A stretch of DNA of 64,000 nt, taken from assembly GCF_004365915.1 (NCBI RefSeq), contig NZ_SODI01000001.1, forward strand, positions 372,001 to 436,000. The letters run 5' to 3'. The translations under genes and the position numbers were made by a program. Positions 1 through 8,144 of this stretch are shown piece after piece. Positions within the stretch are counted from its first letter, which is position 1; every line of letters starts with the position of its first letter. This DNA comes from Cryobacterium psychrophilum (GTDB taxonomy: Bacteria; Actinomycetota; Actinomycetes; Actinomycetales; Microbacteriaceae). Below the pieces are notes generated by a model. It was not told the origin of the DNA. It ran no database searches and saw nothing but the letters and a program-made list of their open reading frames with translations.

Positions 1-942
1 GGACTGCTGATACGCACGCTCGCTCACGCCGACGGCCTGCATGCCCACGGAGACGCGCGCCGTGTTCATCATGACGAACATGATCTGCATGCCCCGGTTC
101 TCCTCGCCCACGAGGTACCCGGTCGCGCCGTCGTAGTCGAGTACGCAGGTCGGTGACCCGTGGATGCCAAGCTTGTGCTCGAGCGACAGCGCGGAGACGC
201 CGTTGCGCTCGCCGAGGGACCCGTCGTCGTTCACGAGGAATTTGGGCACAATGAAGCAGGAAATGCCCTTGGTTCCGGCGGGAGCGCCGGGCAGGCGGGC
301 AAGCACAAGGTGAACGATCTGCTCGGCCATGTCGTGGTCGCCATAGGTGATGTAGATCTTCTGGCCGGTGATGGCGTAGCTGCCGTCGTCGCGCTTGACG
401 GCACGGGTGGTGAGCGCGCCGACGTCGGAACCCGCGTGCGGTTCGGTGAGGTTCATGCTGCCGGTCCACTCCCCGCTGACCATCTTCGGAAGGTAGCGCT
501 GCTTCAGCTCATCGCTGCCGTAGTGCAAAAGTGCTTCAATGGCGCCCTGGGTGAGCAGCGGACAGAGTGCAAAGGCCACGTTGGCGGTGGACATCAGCTC
601 CTGGATGGCCAAACCGACCGTGTGCGGAAAGTCGCCGCCGCCGAATTCCTCGGGCAGCGGCACCGCGCCCCAGCCCGTTTCAACGTACTGGCCGTAGGCC
701 TCCTTGAACCCCGGGGAGGTGACGACGGTGCCGTCTGACTCCCGTCGCGCGCCCTGTACATCGCCGGCACGGTTGGTGGGCGCGACAACCTGCGCCATGA
801 ACTCGCCGCACTGCTCGAGGAGGTCTACGACAGTGTCGAGGTCCGCATGCTCGAATCCGGGCAATTTGGCGATGCCGGGATATCCCACTACGTGCTCGAG
901 GGTGAAAGCGATATCGGCTGTTTGGGGACGAAATTGGCTCAT
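1..942 (-). CDS. Acyl-CoA dehydrogenase, N-terminal part (runs off window)
   Basis: FAD-dependent alpha,beta-dehydrogenation of an acyl-CoA is the family reaction. I translated 314 codons from the ATG at 942 to the window edge with no stop. The protein shows the acyl-CoA dehydrogenase N-terminal and middle domains: WGAVPLPEEFGGGDFP near residue 95, MNLTEPHAGSDVGAL near 170, and KIYITYGDHDMAEQIVHLVLARL near 205. The long N-terminal extension and the segment after the middle domain (ending ARVSVGMQAVGVSERAYQQS) match the roughly 600-residue long-chain or DmdC/FadE5-like subgroup rather than the 380-residue type. The catalytic C-terminal half lies outside the window, so the substrate cannot be judged. 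The gene is monocistronic at its 5' end; a 170-bp gap separates it from the rhodanese gene. Confidence 0.9.
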   Translation of the reverse strand, partial: MSQFRPQTADIAFTLEHVVGYPGIAKLPGFEHADLDTVVDLLEQCGEFMAQVVAPTNRAGDVQGARRESDGTVVTSPGFKEAYGQYVETGWGAVPLPEEFGGGDFPHTVGLAIQELMSTANVAFALCPLLTQGAIEALLHYGSDELKQRYLPKMVSGEWTGSMNLTEPHAGSDVGALTTRAVKRDDGSYAITGQKIYITYGDHDMAEQIVHLVLARLPGAPAGTKGISCFIVPKFLVNDDGSLGERNGVSALSLEHKLGIHGSPTCVLDYDGATGYLVGEENRGMQIMFVMMNTARVSVGMQAVGVSERAYQQS

Positions 943-1111
943 GCCTGACAGCGTAGCTAGGGATATCGCCGCGGTGGTGAGACCTCAGCATCTGTCCGGT
1001 TTTGTGCCGATTCCCTACAACTCTGTCGATAATCCACCGCGAATGGCGTTGTATTCCTACAAACAAACCGCGTTGGCACCGCAATGGCGCTCGTCGACGT
1101 GACCGCGCTGG

Positions 1112-1486
1112 TTAGTTTCCAGCGACGATCGGGATGCCGGTGGCGTCGGCGGCGCTTTGGATCGCGCCCGCATCGTGAACGTTGCTGAACCCGGCGGACT
1201 CCATGATCGACACGGCCTGGGCCGAGCGGTTGCCCGACTGGCAGTACACGATGTAGTCGCCATCCACCGGATATTCGGCGATCTCCTGCTCGAAAGATCC
1301 CGACTGCAGGTTGACGTTCACGGCCCCGTCGAGGTGCCCCGCGGAGTACTCGCCGGGAGTGCGCACGTCAACGATCACGGTGTTCGCGGCCACTGTTAGG
1401 GGTTCGGGCCCCGCACAGGCGGTGAGGCCGAGGCCGACCACGGCGAGAAAGCTGAGCATCAGGGGCAGGGTACGCAGGCGGCGCAT
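1112..1486 (-). CDS. Rhodanese-like domain lipoprotein
   Basis: A 124-residue single-domain sulfurtransferase predicted to sit on the outer face of the membrane. The N-terminus is a lipoprotein signal (MRRLRTLPLM, hydrophobic core, lipobox LTAC with Cys24). The rest is a rhodanese fold: VIVDVRTPGEYSAGHLDGAVNV, then the active loop YCQSGNRSA with the persulfide-forming Cys82. Rhodaneses move sulfane sulfur between carriers. A CsoR/CstR-type palindrome lies 35 bp upstream of the start, the same palindrome found before the repressor at 5612, so the gene is probably derepressed by persulfide or a related thiol stress. In E. coli the ynj locus carries a periplasmic sulfurtransferase (YnjE), and this protein may fill that role here. 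Family call is firm; physiological substrate unknown. Confidence 0.9.
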   Translation of the reverse strand: MRRLRTLPLMLSFLAVVGLGLTACAGPEPLTVAANTVIVDVRTPGEYSAGHLDGAVNVNLQSGSFEQEIAEYPVDGDYIVYCQSGNRSAQAVSIMESAGFSNVHDAGAIQSAADATGIPIVAGN

Positions 1487-1521
1487 GGCGGGTCTCCTTC
1501 AGAATGGGAATCAGCCCCAGT

Positions 1522-1537
1522 ATACCCATAGGGGTAT
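1522..1537. promoter_or_regulatory. CstR/CsoR-type operator before rhodanese gene
   Basis: Perfect 6-4-6 palindrome ATACCC-ATAG-GGGTAT, 35 bp upstream of the rhodanese start codon. The same arms recur at 5515-5530 before the CsoR-family gene. CsoR-family proteins are known to bind G/C-tract palindromes of this type. Confidence 0.75.
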
Positions 1538-1748
1538 CAGGAGTGTTCGGCTTGTCACTGCGTTGACTGTCCGCGAGTGAAACGGCTGGCCGCGCAGCTC
1601 AGCCGACCCGGCTGCGAAGCACTCCGTGGTGATCTCTTCTCGAAGCCGCAGCCCGCGAACGAGGCGTCGGAGGCGGAAGCGCATTCGGCCGTTCTGTTAA
1701 GACGTGTTCTCGGCAACGGGGCCACCTGACTCGTTGCTGCTCCCCGGC

Positions 1749-3068
1749 TCACTGATCCGGGGAGTCGGGAAGCGGCGGGACGGGATCGGCCTGTCGGGTC
1801 CTGTTGTCGGCGGGGTCACGCTGGCGTCGGCTCGCGAGCAGAAACGGAATCCCGATGAGCTGCACGACACCACCGATCACGAGCGAGGTGCCGTAACCCC
1901 CAAGATCGGCGGCACGGCCCAGCGCCGGTTGGATGAAGACCCCGCCAAGGCTGCCGAACAGCGAGTCGAATGACAGCACGGTGGCGCGTTGCTCCGACGG
2001 GATCATCTCGTTGAGGTAGGCCTGCCGTACCGGTCCGGCAACGGCGAAGACGAAGCCCCAGACCATCAGAAGCGCGATCGCGAACCAGAAGAGGCTGTTC
2101 AGTCCGAGCACGACGAGAACGACCGCGCTGATGACGGATGCCCCAATCACGGCGGTGGTGCGCAGGGCGAACAGCCCGCGGATTCGGGGTGCCAGCATTC
2201 CACCGGCCACCTGGGAGAGCGAGAGAATGGCCGCGGCCAGCCCCGCAACCGAGTACGCCGATGGATCCCCGTAGAGCTCCAACAGATACGGCTGCAGCGC
2301 GTAGAAGGCATAGAAGCCGACCCCCGAAGCGAAGGGAGCTGCGAGCATCACGTAGCGCACCGACCGCCTCTTGAGTCCGTACTCGATCGACTGCGCCAGC
2401 ACGTTCCGCGTCGCCTTCAACGGCCCCGCCGAACGGTCCGGAGTGAAGCCGATATCCTTCATCACAACGGCTGCAAAGACGAATAGGGCGATCAGCACCG
2501 CGGCGCGCAACACGAAGGGCACGCCGAGGTTGGTCACCTGAGCGATCACACCGCCCAGCACCGAACCCGTGAACATGGCTATGCCCGTGACCACGAGCCC
2601 CCGGCCGAACACGGCCTCGAGGCTACCGGTGTACCGGCTGAATGCCAGGGCGTCGACCAGCCACGCTTCCACGGCGCCCGAGAAGAAGGTGAAGCCGAGC
2701 CCGAGCAGCACAGAGACGATTGCCCACCAGACGAACGGCGCATGCCACAGCCACAGCATCCAGTAGAGCCCGGTCGTGACCGAGAGCGTGATCGTGCCGA
2801 GCAGATAGGAGGCCTTTCGTCCGATCGTGTCGGCCACGACACCGGTCGGAATTTCGAAGATGACCATACCCACGGTGAAGAACGCGTTCGCGGCGAACGC
2901 TTCAAAATTGGACAGTCCCGCGTCGAGCAGAAAGAGCATGTTGATGCCCCAGATGAACGACGCCGCGAGCGTATTGCCGAGTAGAAGGGTCAAGTAGATG
3001 CGTTGCACGCGCCTCGCCGCCGGGTTCATGACCCGCGACCGATCAGCGCACACGACTTCGTCACGCAT
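1749..3068 (-). CDS. MFS transporter, 12 membrane segments
   Basis: Major facilitator superfamily permease of about 439 residues. Twelve hydrophobic segments can be followed, and the loop after the second carries the MFS motif A signature (EIPTGVVADTIGRKASYLL). A second copy of the repeat starts near residue 225 (YGLKRRSVRYVMLAAPFASG). The N-terminus is uncertain: ATG at 3068 gives the full ORF, but ATG at 3029 (MNPAARRVQRIYL) starts right before the first membrane helix and is also plausible; neither has a strong Shine-Dalgarno. The C-terminal tail is charged and proline-rich. Substrate cannot be read from sequence; drug or small-metabolite efflux is the usual role of relatives. It stands alone between the rhodanese gene and a long non-coding stretch. 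Confidence 0.85.
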   Translation of the reverse strand: MRDEVVCADRSRVMNPAARRVQRIYLTLLLGNTLAASFIWGINMLFLLDAGLSNFEAFAANAFFTVGMVIFEIPTGVVADTIGRKASYLLGTITLSVTTGLYWMLWLWHAPFVWWAIVSVLLGLGFTFFSGAVEAWLVDALAFSRYTGSLEAVFGRGLVVTGIAMFTGSVLGGVIAQVTNLGVPFVLRAAVLIALFVFAAVVMKDIGFTPDRSAGPLKATRNVLAQSIEYGLKRRSVRYVMLAAPFASGVGFYAFYALQPYLLELYGDPSAYSVAGLAAAILSLSQVAGGMLAPRIRGLFALRTTAVIGASVISAVVLVVLGLNSLFWFAIALLMVWGFVFAVAGPVRQAYLNEMIPSEQRATVLSFDSLFGSLGGVFIQPALGRAADLGGYGTSLVIGGVVQLIGIPFLLASRRQRDPADNRTRQADPVPPLPDSPDQ

Positions 3069-3721
3069 CAATCATTGACCCGATCTGAGCGGATGGCTAG
3101 ATGTTGCGGGTGAGCAGGCTCTCATTCCTGGAGCGACGATGGCGCCCTCGAAGAGCAGCATCACGGTTCGGCCCGTCGCCGCCGGATCGGGACAGTCGCG
3201 CCGTGCATGCGGGCAATTCGGACATTTCCTGGAGGTTCACACCGCGATCGCCAGCCGCACCGACCCACTGGCCACCAGAGCGGGTGGTCCGCCGGCAGGC
3301 ACATGACGGAAAAGGGAATATAACCGAAAGACGGCATAAATTCCTCGATAGTCAATACTGAGACTCAATCGTTATACGGAAGCCATCCCACTGAGTGCCG
3401 ATTTCACGCCGCCGGCCGCAGCAGCACTCGGTGATTTCACCGTGGGGAGCATGCCCGAAATCCGCGGGATCCTGCGGGTCAGTGCCGTGTTTGCATCAAG
3501 AAGTTCACTTCGAGAATGGGCTTGCGCGCCTGGCCCTGCTGACCGGCGTTTGGGCCCGCGCCGGGCACCGTCAATCGGGCGCAACTGTCGTGGATGCACC
3601 TGTTTCCACGGCTAAATGGGGCTCAACGACGACAACGCAGCGTATTTCTGTGAGACTTGATGCACTGAATCACCCCTACATCGGGCATTCGAACCGGGGA
3701 AACCCACTGGAGAAAAACCCA
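3069..3721. other. Long non-coding stretch upstream of putP
   Basis: About 650 bp with no credible gene. ORFs here are short and of poor composition; the plus-frame ORF that leads into putP is an artefact of an open upstream frame. The part at 3300-3380 is A/T-rich relative to its surroundings and could hold promoters for the divergent MFS gene and putP. I saw no clear operator palindrome. Confidence 0.5.
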
Positions 3722-5227
3722 ATGACGGATCAAACCTTCCAACTTGTAGCAATCATTTTGTATTTAGCCGGCATGGTCGCCATCGGCTGGTTCGCTTTTC
3801 GGCAGACCAACGACCTCGATGACTACATGCTCGCGGGACGTGGCCTGAAGCCGGGCACCGCAGCGCTGAGCGCAGGCGCCTCTGACATGTCCGGCTGGCT
3901 CCTGCTGGGTCTTCCCGGTGCCATCTACGTGTCCGGCCTGGTCGAGGCGTGGATCGCCATCGGCCTGACCATCGGCGCCTGGCTCAACTGGAAGTTCGTT
4001 GCTCCTCGGCTGCGCTCGTACACGCAGGTGTCCAACAACTCGATCACCATTCCGAGCTTCTTCGAGAACCGTCTCAAAGACAACTCGCGCATACTGCGCG
4101 TGGTCTCCGGCGTGATCATCCTGGTTTTCTTCACGTTCTACGTGTCCTCCGGAATGGTCGCTGGCGGCGTGTTCTTTGAGAACTCCTTCGGCTCGACCTT
4201 CCTGGTCGGCATGCTCATCGTTGCCGGAGTCACCCTGCTCTACACACTCTTCGGTGGATTCCTCGGCGCGACCCTCACGGACGTTGCCCAGGGCATCCTG
4301 ATGCTCGTCGCACTGATCGCCGTGCCCCTCGTCGCCCTGAACGCCGCGGGAGGCATCACCGCAACGCTCGAATCCATCCGTGAAGTTGATCCGACCCGAC
4401 TCTCCCTCACCGCCGGCGGTTCCATCCTCAGCGTCATCTCCGCCGCAGCGTGGGGTCTGGGCTACGTCGGCCAGCCGCACATCCTCGTGCGTTTCATGGC
4501 GATGCGAACCCCGCAGGACGCCAGAGCCGGACGCCGCATCGGCATCGGCTGGATGGTCATCACCGCCATCGGCGCCGTCAGCACCGCTCTCATCGGCATC
4601 GCGTACTTCCAGCAGCACCCCGAGGTAACCCTGCAGAACCCCGAGACGGTGTTCCTGCTGCTCTCGCAGATTCTGTTCCACCCGTTCATCGCCGGTCTGG
4701 TGCTGGCTGCCGTGCTGGCCGCCGTCATGAGCACCATCTCGTCGCAGCTCATTGTCTGCTCCTCCGCCCTGGTTGAGGATCTGTACAAGATTGTCGGCAA
4801 GAAGGATGCCACGCCGAAGCAGATGATCATGCTCGGCCGCCTCGGCGTGCTGGTTGTGGCGCTCGTTGCCGGACTCATCGCGCTCAACCGCGATTCCACC
4901 ATCCTTGAGCTGGTCGGGTTTGCCTGGGCCGGTTTCGGTGCCGCGTTCGGCCCCGTCGTTCTTCTCTCGCTGTACTGGAAGAAGCTCTCCACCTGGGGCG
5001 CACTCGCCTCCATGGTCACCGGCGCCGTCGTGGTCTTCATCTGGGGCAACTCTGCGCTGAGCGACAGCATGTACGAGATCGTGCCCGGCTTCGCTGCCAG
5101 CCTGCTGGTCGCCGTGGTGGTCTCCCTGGCCACCTACAAGCCGTCTGCGGAAATCGAAATCGAATTCGATACCGCTGTGGAGCAGTCCCACCCCTCCTAC
5201 AAGGCTCCCAAGCCGGCCAAGGTCTAG
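3722..5227 (+). CDS. putP: Sodium/proline symporter
   Basis: Sodium:solute symporter of the SSS family, 501 residues, importing L-proline with Na+. The start is ATG 3722 (MTDQTFQLVAIILYLAGMVAIG), preceded by a GGAG Shine-Dalgarno at about 3710; the open frame extends upstream but that extension is not membrane-like. Family landmarks seen are YMLAGRGLKPGTAALSAGASDMSGWLLLGLPG near residue 35-65, the GQPHILVRFMA segment after TM6, and IAGLVLAAVLAAVMSTISSQLIVCSSALVEDLY, the PutP-typical TM8 region. Thirteen membrane segments are expected. The length matches PutP. It is followed by a strong hairpin, so it is a single-gene unit lying between the two CstR-operator genes without an operator of its own that I can see. 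Confidence 0.92.
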   Translation: MTDQTFQLVAIILYLAGMVAIGWFAFRQTNDLDDYMLAGRGLKPGTAALSAGASDMSGWLLLGLPGAIYVSGLVEAWIAIGLTIGAWLNWKFVAPRLRSYTQVSNNSITIPSFFENRLKDNSRILRVVSGVIILVFFTFYVSSGMVAGGVFFENSFGSTFLVGMLIVAGVTLLYTLFGGFLGATLTDVAQGILMLVALIAVPLVALNAAGGITATLESIREVDPTRLSLTAGGSILSVISAAAWGLGYVGQPHILVRFMAMRTPQDARAGRRIGIGWMVITAIGAVSTALIGIAYFQQHPEVTLQNPETVFLLLSQILFHPFIAGLVLAAVLAAVMSTISSQLIVCSSALVEDLYKIVGKKDATPKQMIMLGRLGVLVVALVAGLIALNRDSTILELVGFAWAGFGAAFGPVVLLSLYWKKLSTWGALASMVTGAVVVFIWGNSALSDSMYEIVPGFAASLLVAVVVSLATYKPSAEIEIEFDTAVEQSHPSYKAPKPAKV

Positions 5228-5250
5228 CACCGCCAGCACCACGCATCACC

Positions 5251-5305
5251 AACAACACAGGCACTTGCCCCGGCCATCACGGCCGCGGTAAGTGCCTGTG
5301 TTGTT
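5251..5305 (+). terminator. Long hairpin terminator after putP
   Basis: Nineteen-base arms (AACAACACAGGCACTT then GCC, and the complement) pair with one mismatch around a short GC-rich loop, 24 bp after the putP stop. There is no long T-run, but position and stem strength fit an intrinsic terminator. Confidence 0.8.
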
Positions 5306-5468
5306 TGCGGTGTGACTCAGGGGCAGGTGCAGCGCTGTGCCTGCGGAACATCGGCCATCGCACTGTCGACGTGCTCACCGCACCCCGCCCCGGTGATCTT
5401 GCTACAACGATTGCATCGGACTGCACTGCACATGGGAGCTCCTTCATCGTTTGCTGGAAGTACTCACT

Positions 5469-5530
5469 ATCCCCTCGGGGGTATCGCAAATATGACTCTT
5501 AGCTGTCACAATTTATACCCTGTAGGGTAT
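5469..5530. promoter_or_regulatory. Two CstR/CsoR-type operators before the repressor gene
   Basis: Site one at 5469-5484 reads ATCCCC-TCGG-GGGTAT (one arm mismatch). Site two at 5515-5530 reads ATACCC-TGTA-GGGTAT (perfect 6-4-6). Site two matches the operator at 1522-1537 in arm sequence and spacer length. The pair lies 80-140 bp upstream of the CsoR-family start codon, implying autoregulation. Confidence 0.75.
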
Positions 5531-5611
5531 CCTGTTGTTGTACGACCATCCAGGCGGGCCCTGGGCGGCGCCTCACAATCCCATCGGTCGAGAAGAAAAA
5601 GGTGGCCTGAA

Positions 5612-5893
5612 ATGACTTCGCAAGATACGAAATCCGATGACATGCGCAAGATAGTGAACCGGCTCAAGCGCGCGCAGGGTCAACTCGCTGCGGTGATTGC
5701 TGCCGTCGAATCCGGTGCGGATTGCCGCCCGGTGGTTACGCAGCTCGCCGCCGTGTCCAGCGCGATTGATCGCGCCGGTTTCACGATCATTTCCTCGGCC
5801 ATGAAAGAATGCCTTGTCGATAATGCCGACACCGGCGACAAGAAGCCACTCGACGTCAAGGAACTTGAGAAGCTGTTCCTCTCGCTGGCCTGA
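5612..5893 (+). CDS. CsoR-family repressor, CstR-like (persulfide type)
   Basis: A 93-residue all-helical DUF156 protein. The start ATG 5612 follows a GGTGG-type ribosome site; the longer open frame upstream crosses the operators and is not coding. The N-terminus MRKIVNRLKRAQGQLAAV is the family DNA-binding helix. The two conserved cysteines are present at residues 38 and 67, but the copper-ligand histidine four residues before the second cysteine is alanine (Ala63). Copper CsoR needs Cys-His-Cys; proteins keeping only the two cysteines include CstR, which senses sulfane sulfur by forming Cys-S(n)-Cys links. With a rhodanese gene sharing its operator, a persulfide sensor is the best reading. 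Copper or formaldehyde (FrmR) sensing is less likely because the metal or aldehyde ligands are missing. Confidence 0.85.
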   Translation: MTSQDTKSDDMRKIVNRLKRAQGQLAAVIAAVESGADCRPVVTQLAAVSSAIDRAGFTIISSAMKECLVDNADTGDKKPLDVKELEKLFLSLA

Positions 5894-5931
5894 ACCGGCT
5901 CTGGTCCCGGCCAGACCGAGCAGGTCAGCGG

Positions 5932-6567
5932 TTACGGGATCGTGGCCGCCACCGCTCGAATGTGTCCGCCGCTGAGTGACATTGAGCGCACGTCCACGCC
6001 CTCGCGTTCGATGACGGTCCATGGGCGAGCGTCGAGGTCGGCACCGCCGACGGCGGCAGCCAGGCGCGCGAGAGGCGAAAACACCCGATGGATGCCCGTG
6101 GGCAATTGCATGTCGACGATACCGGCGCGGCCGCCGGGCCGCAGGAGCTCACACATCCGATCCCACGCCGGATGCCAGTCATGGAAAACGCTCATCGCAT
6201 AGCTTGAGAACACGGCGTCGACGTGCCGTTCCCCCGTCGGCAGCTCGCTGGCGACCTGCGCAGGGGCGAACGTGGTGGCATCCGCCTCGAACAGGCGCAC
6301 GGTGCTCCACCGGTTCGATTCCACTCGATTCCGAGCCATTCGCAGCATCGCCGGACTGCGATCGAGAGCGATGACGGTTCCGCTCGGCCCTACGGCATCA
6401 ACGAGAAGGGCGAGGTTCAGCCCGGTGCCACATCCCAAATCCAGGACCGTATCGCCCCGGCGCAGACCGAGGAGCGTCACTCCGGCCTCACGTCCGGCCC
6501 GATAAACGAACCGCTCTCCCGAGAGCGCATCGTAGAAGCTGGCAGCCGTTTCGTAGACGTTCGCCAT
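5932..6567 (-). CDS. Class I SAM-dependent methyltransferase
   Basis: A 211-residue Rossmann-fold methyltransferase. The start is taken at ATG 6567 (MANVYETAASFYDALSGE), since the upstream codons are arginine-rich and unlike the family. Motif I is DTVLDLGCGTGLNLALLV, motif II ends VIALDRSPAMLRMAR, and the post-I to IV region is DAVFSSYAMSVFHDW followed by LLRPGGRAGIVDMQLP. This layout matches small-molecule or quinone/lipid methyltransferases of the UbiE type; the acceptor cannot be told. It lies back-to-back with the FAD oxidoreductase at 6693 and about 40 bp from the end of the CstR-like gene, inside the ynj-like gene set. Confidence 0.85.
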   Translation of the reverse strand: MANVYETAASFYDALSGERFVYRAGREAGVTLLGLRRGDTVLDLGCGTGLNLALLVDAVGPSGTVIALDRSPAMLRMARNRVESNRWSTVRLFEADATTFAPAQVASELPTGERHVDAVFSSYAMSVFHDWHPAWDRMCELLRPGGRAGIVDMQLPTGIHRVFSPLARLAAAVGGADLDARPWTVIEREGVDVRSMSLSGGHIRAVAATIP

Positions 6568-6692
6568 GGTCCAGACCCGGCCTTTCCTCCCCCTCAGCCT
6601 AACCACCGGCGCTGCCGTTCACCTCCCGTCGACGAACGTCAGCGCCGGGACCTCGGCGGCACGAACTCCGGCGACCGCCTACGCTCGCAATC

Positions 6693-8126
6693 ATGGACAA
6701 AACGAACGAATGGGACCTCGTCGTCATCGGCGGTGGATCGGCCGGGCTCGTGGCCAGCCGCACCGCCGCGAGTTTTGGAGCGAGAGCACTCCTGATCGAA
6801 GACGATCGCCTCGGCGGGGATTGCCTGTGGACCGGATGCATCCCGTCCAAGTCGCTCATCGCGGCCGCGGACGCCGCCATGACGGCCCGGTCTTCGGCGC
6901 ATCTCGGCGTGACGGCTGGAGACGTCGTCGTGGACTTCGCCCGGGTGATGACTCACGTGCATGACGCCAGGAACGAAATTGCCCCGATTGATTCCGCAGA
7001 GTCGCTGGAGAGAGACGACATCGACGTTCTGCTCGGGAAGGCGCGATTCACCGGGCCCAATACCGTCGACGTGAACGGCCGTGAGGTGCGTTTTCGCCAG
7101 GCACTGATTGCCACCGGCGCGTCCCCCGTGCTGCCTGAGATATCCGGAATCGTCGACGTGGACGTTCTGACCAGTGCAACGTTCTGGGACCTGCGAACAC
7201 TTCCGGAGCGCCTCGTGGTGCTCGGCGGCGGAGCGATCGGTTGTGAAATCGCGCAGGCCATGGCCCGCCTGGGATCGACCGTGACGCTTGTGCACCGCGG
7301 CGCACGGCTCCTGCCCAAGGAGGACGAACGGGCCAGCGCCATCGTCGAGGCGGCCCTCGTCGCCGACGGCGTCGACGTGCGCACCAGTCGCACCGTCACC
7401 TCCGTCACGTCGACCGACCGTCTCGCCGGAACATTCACCCTCAGCGATGGCAGCATCCTGCACTTCGACCGCGTCCTCGCGGCTCTCGGCCGCCGGTCAA
7501 ACTCCGTCGGACTTGACCTCGACCGTGTCGGGGTGCGTCGTGACGCACGCGGAAACGTTGTCGTCGATTCACTCCTCCGCACCTCCAACCCCCGCATCTG
7601 GGCCGCGGGCGATGTCACTGGGCTGCCGCAGTTCACGCACACCGCGGGGGTCAACGCGAGCGTGGCCGCAACCAACGCGATTCTCGGCCTGACCCGCCGG
7701 GTGGACACCACGGCGATCCCCCGAGTCACGTTCACTCACCCGGAAGTGGGCGCCGTTGGCCTGCAATTCGCCGATGTGGGCACCACAGGCCACCGAGTCG
7801 TCACCCGTGATCATGCCCACGTTGACCGCGCTGTCACGGAGGCGCGACAAGACGGGTACACCCAGCTGATCGTCGACAAGCGTGGCCGCGTCCTCGGGGG
7901 AACCGTCGTGGGCCCCCGGGCCGGTGAAACCCTCGGCGAGATCTCCCTCGCAGTGAAGAACCGGCTCAGCACGAGCGACATCGCCGGGACGACACATGCC
8001 TACCCGACGTACAACGACGGTCTCTGGAACGTGGCCCTGGCCGACGTTCGCGACCGGCTCGGTTCAGGCCTCATGTTGAGGGTCACGCGCACCCTCCGGC
8101 AACTGCGCAACGCTCGACTGAACTGA
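6693..8126 (+). CDS. Pyridine nucleotide-disulfide oxidoreductase (MerA/Lpd-like)
   Basis: A 477-residue class I flavoprotein disulfide reductase. The FAD motif VVIGGGSAGLVASR is at residue 10; the redox disulfide GGDCLWTGCIPSKS uses Cys44 and Cys49; the NAD(P) motif VVLGGGAIGCEIAQAMARLG is near 173; the second FAD motif IWAAGDVTG is near 305. The C-terminal dimerisation domain starts near 345. The usual C-terminal catalytic HxHPT..E pair is altered: the motif reads HAYPTYNDGLWNVA. There is no paired-cysteine tail as in mercuric reductase and no N-terminal HMA domain. It is therefore neither a standard lipoamide dehydrogenase nor MerA. Relatives of this kind often sit beside TVP38/TMEM64 genes, as here. 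Substrate unknown. Confidence 0.88.
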   Translation: MDKTNEWDLVVIGGGSAGLVASRTAASFGARALLIEDDRLGGDCLWTGCIPSKSLIAAADAAMTARSSAHLGVTAGDVVVDFARVMTHVHDARNEIAPIDSAESLERDDIDVLLGKARFTGPNTVDVNGREVRFRQALIATGASPVLPEISGIVDVDVLTSATFWDLRTLPERLVVLGGGAIGCEIAQAMARLGSTVTLVHRGARLLPKEDERASAIVEAALVADGVDVRTSRTVTSVTSTDRLAGTFTLSDGSILHFDRVLAALGRRSNSVGLDLDRVGVRRDARGNVVVDSLLRTSNPRIWAAGDVTGLPQFTHTAGVNASVAATNAILGLTRRVDTTAIPRVTFTHPEVGAVGLQFADVGTTGHRVVTRDHAHVDRAVTEARQDGYTQLIVDKRGRVLGGTVVGPRAGETLGEISLAVKNRLSTSDIAGTTHAYPTYNDGLWNVALADVRDRLGSGLMLRVTRTLRQLRNARLN

Positions 8127-8144
8127 CCGGCACGGGGCGGTCAG
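8123..8144. terminator. Hairpin between convergent genes
   Basis: Perfect 7-base arms CTGACCG and CGGTCAG around an 8-base loop, overlapping the stop codon of the oxidoreductase and ending just inside the convergent phosphatidyltransferase gene. It could end transcription from both sides. Confidence 0.5.

Noticed and set aside
3764-5242. 492-residue minus-strand open frame opposite putP
   Set aside because: It is rich in Gly/Asp/His without hydrophobic core or known motif and mirrors the strongly coding putP frame; a high-GC antisense shadow.
5612-5893. Copper-sensing CsoR call
   Set aside because: The His copper ligand is replaced by Ala; the two-Cys form and the rhodanese link favour a persulfide sensor.
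6693-8126. Mercuric reductase (merA) call for the FAD disulfide reductase
   Set aside because: No HMA domain, no C-terminal Cys pair and no mer genes nearby; kept only as a family relative.
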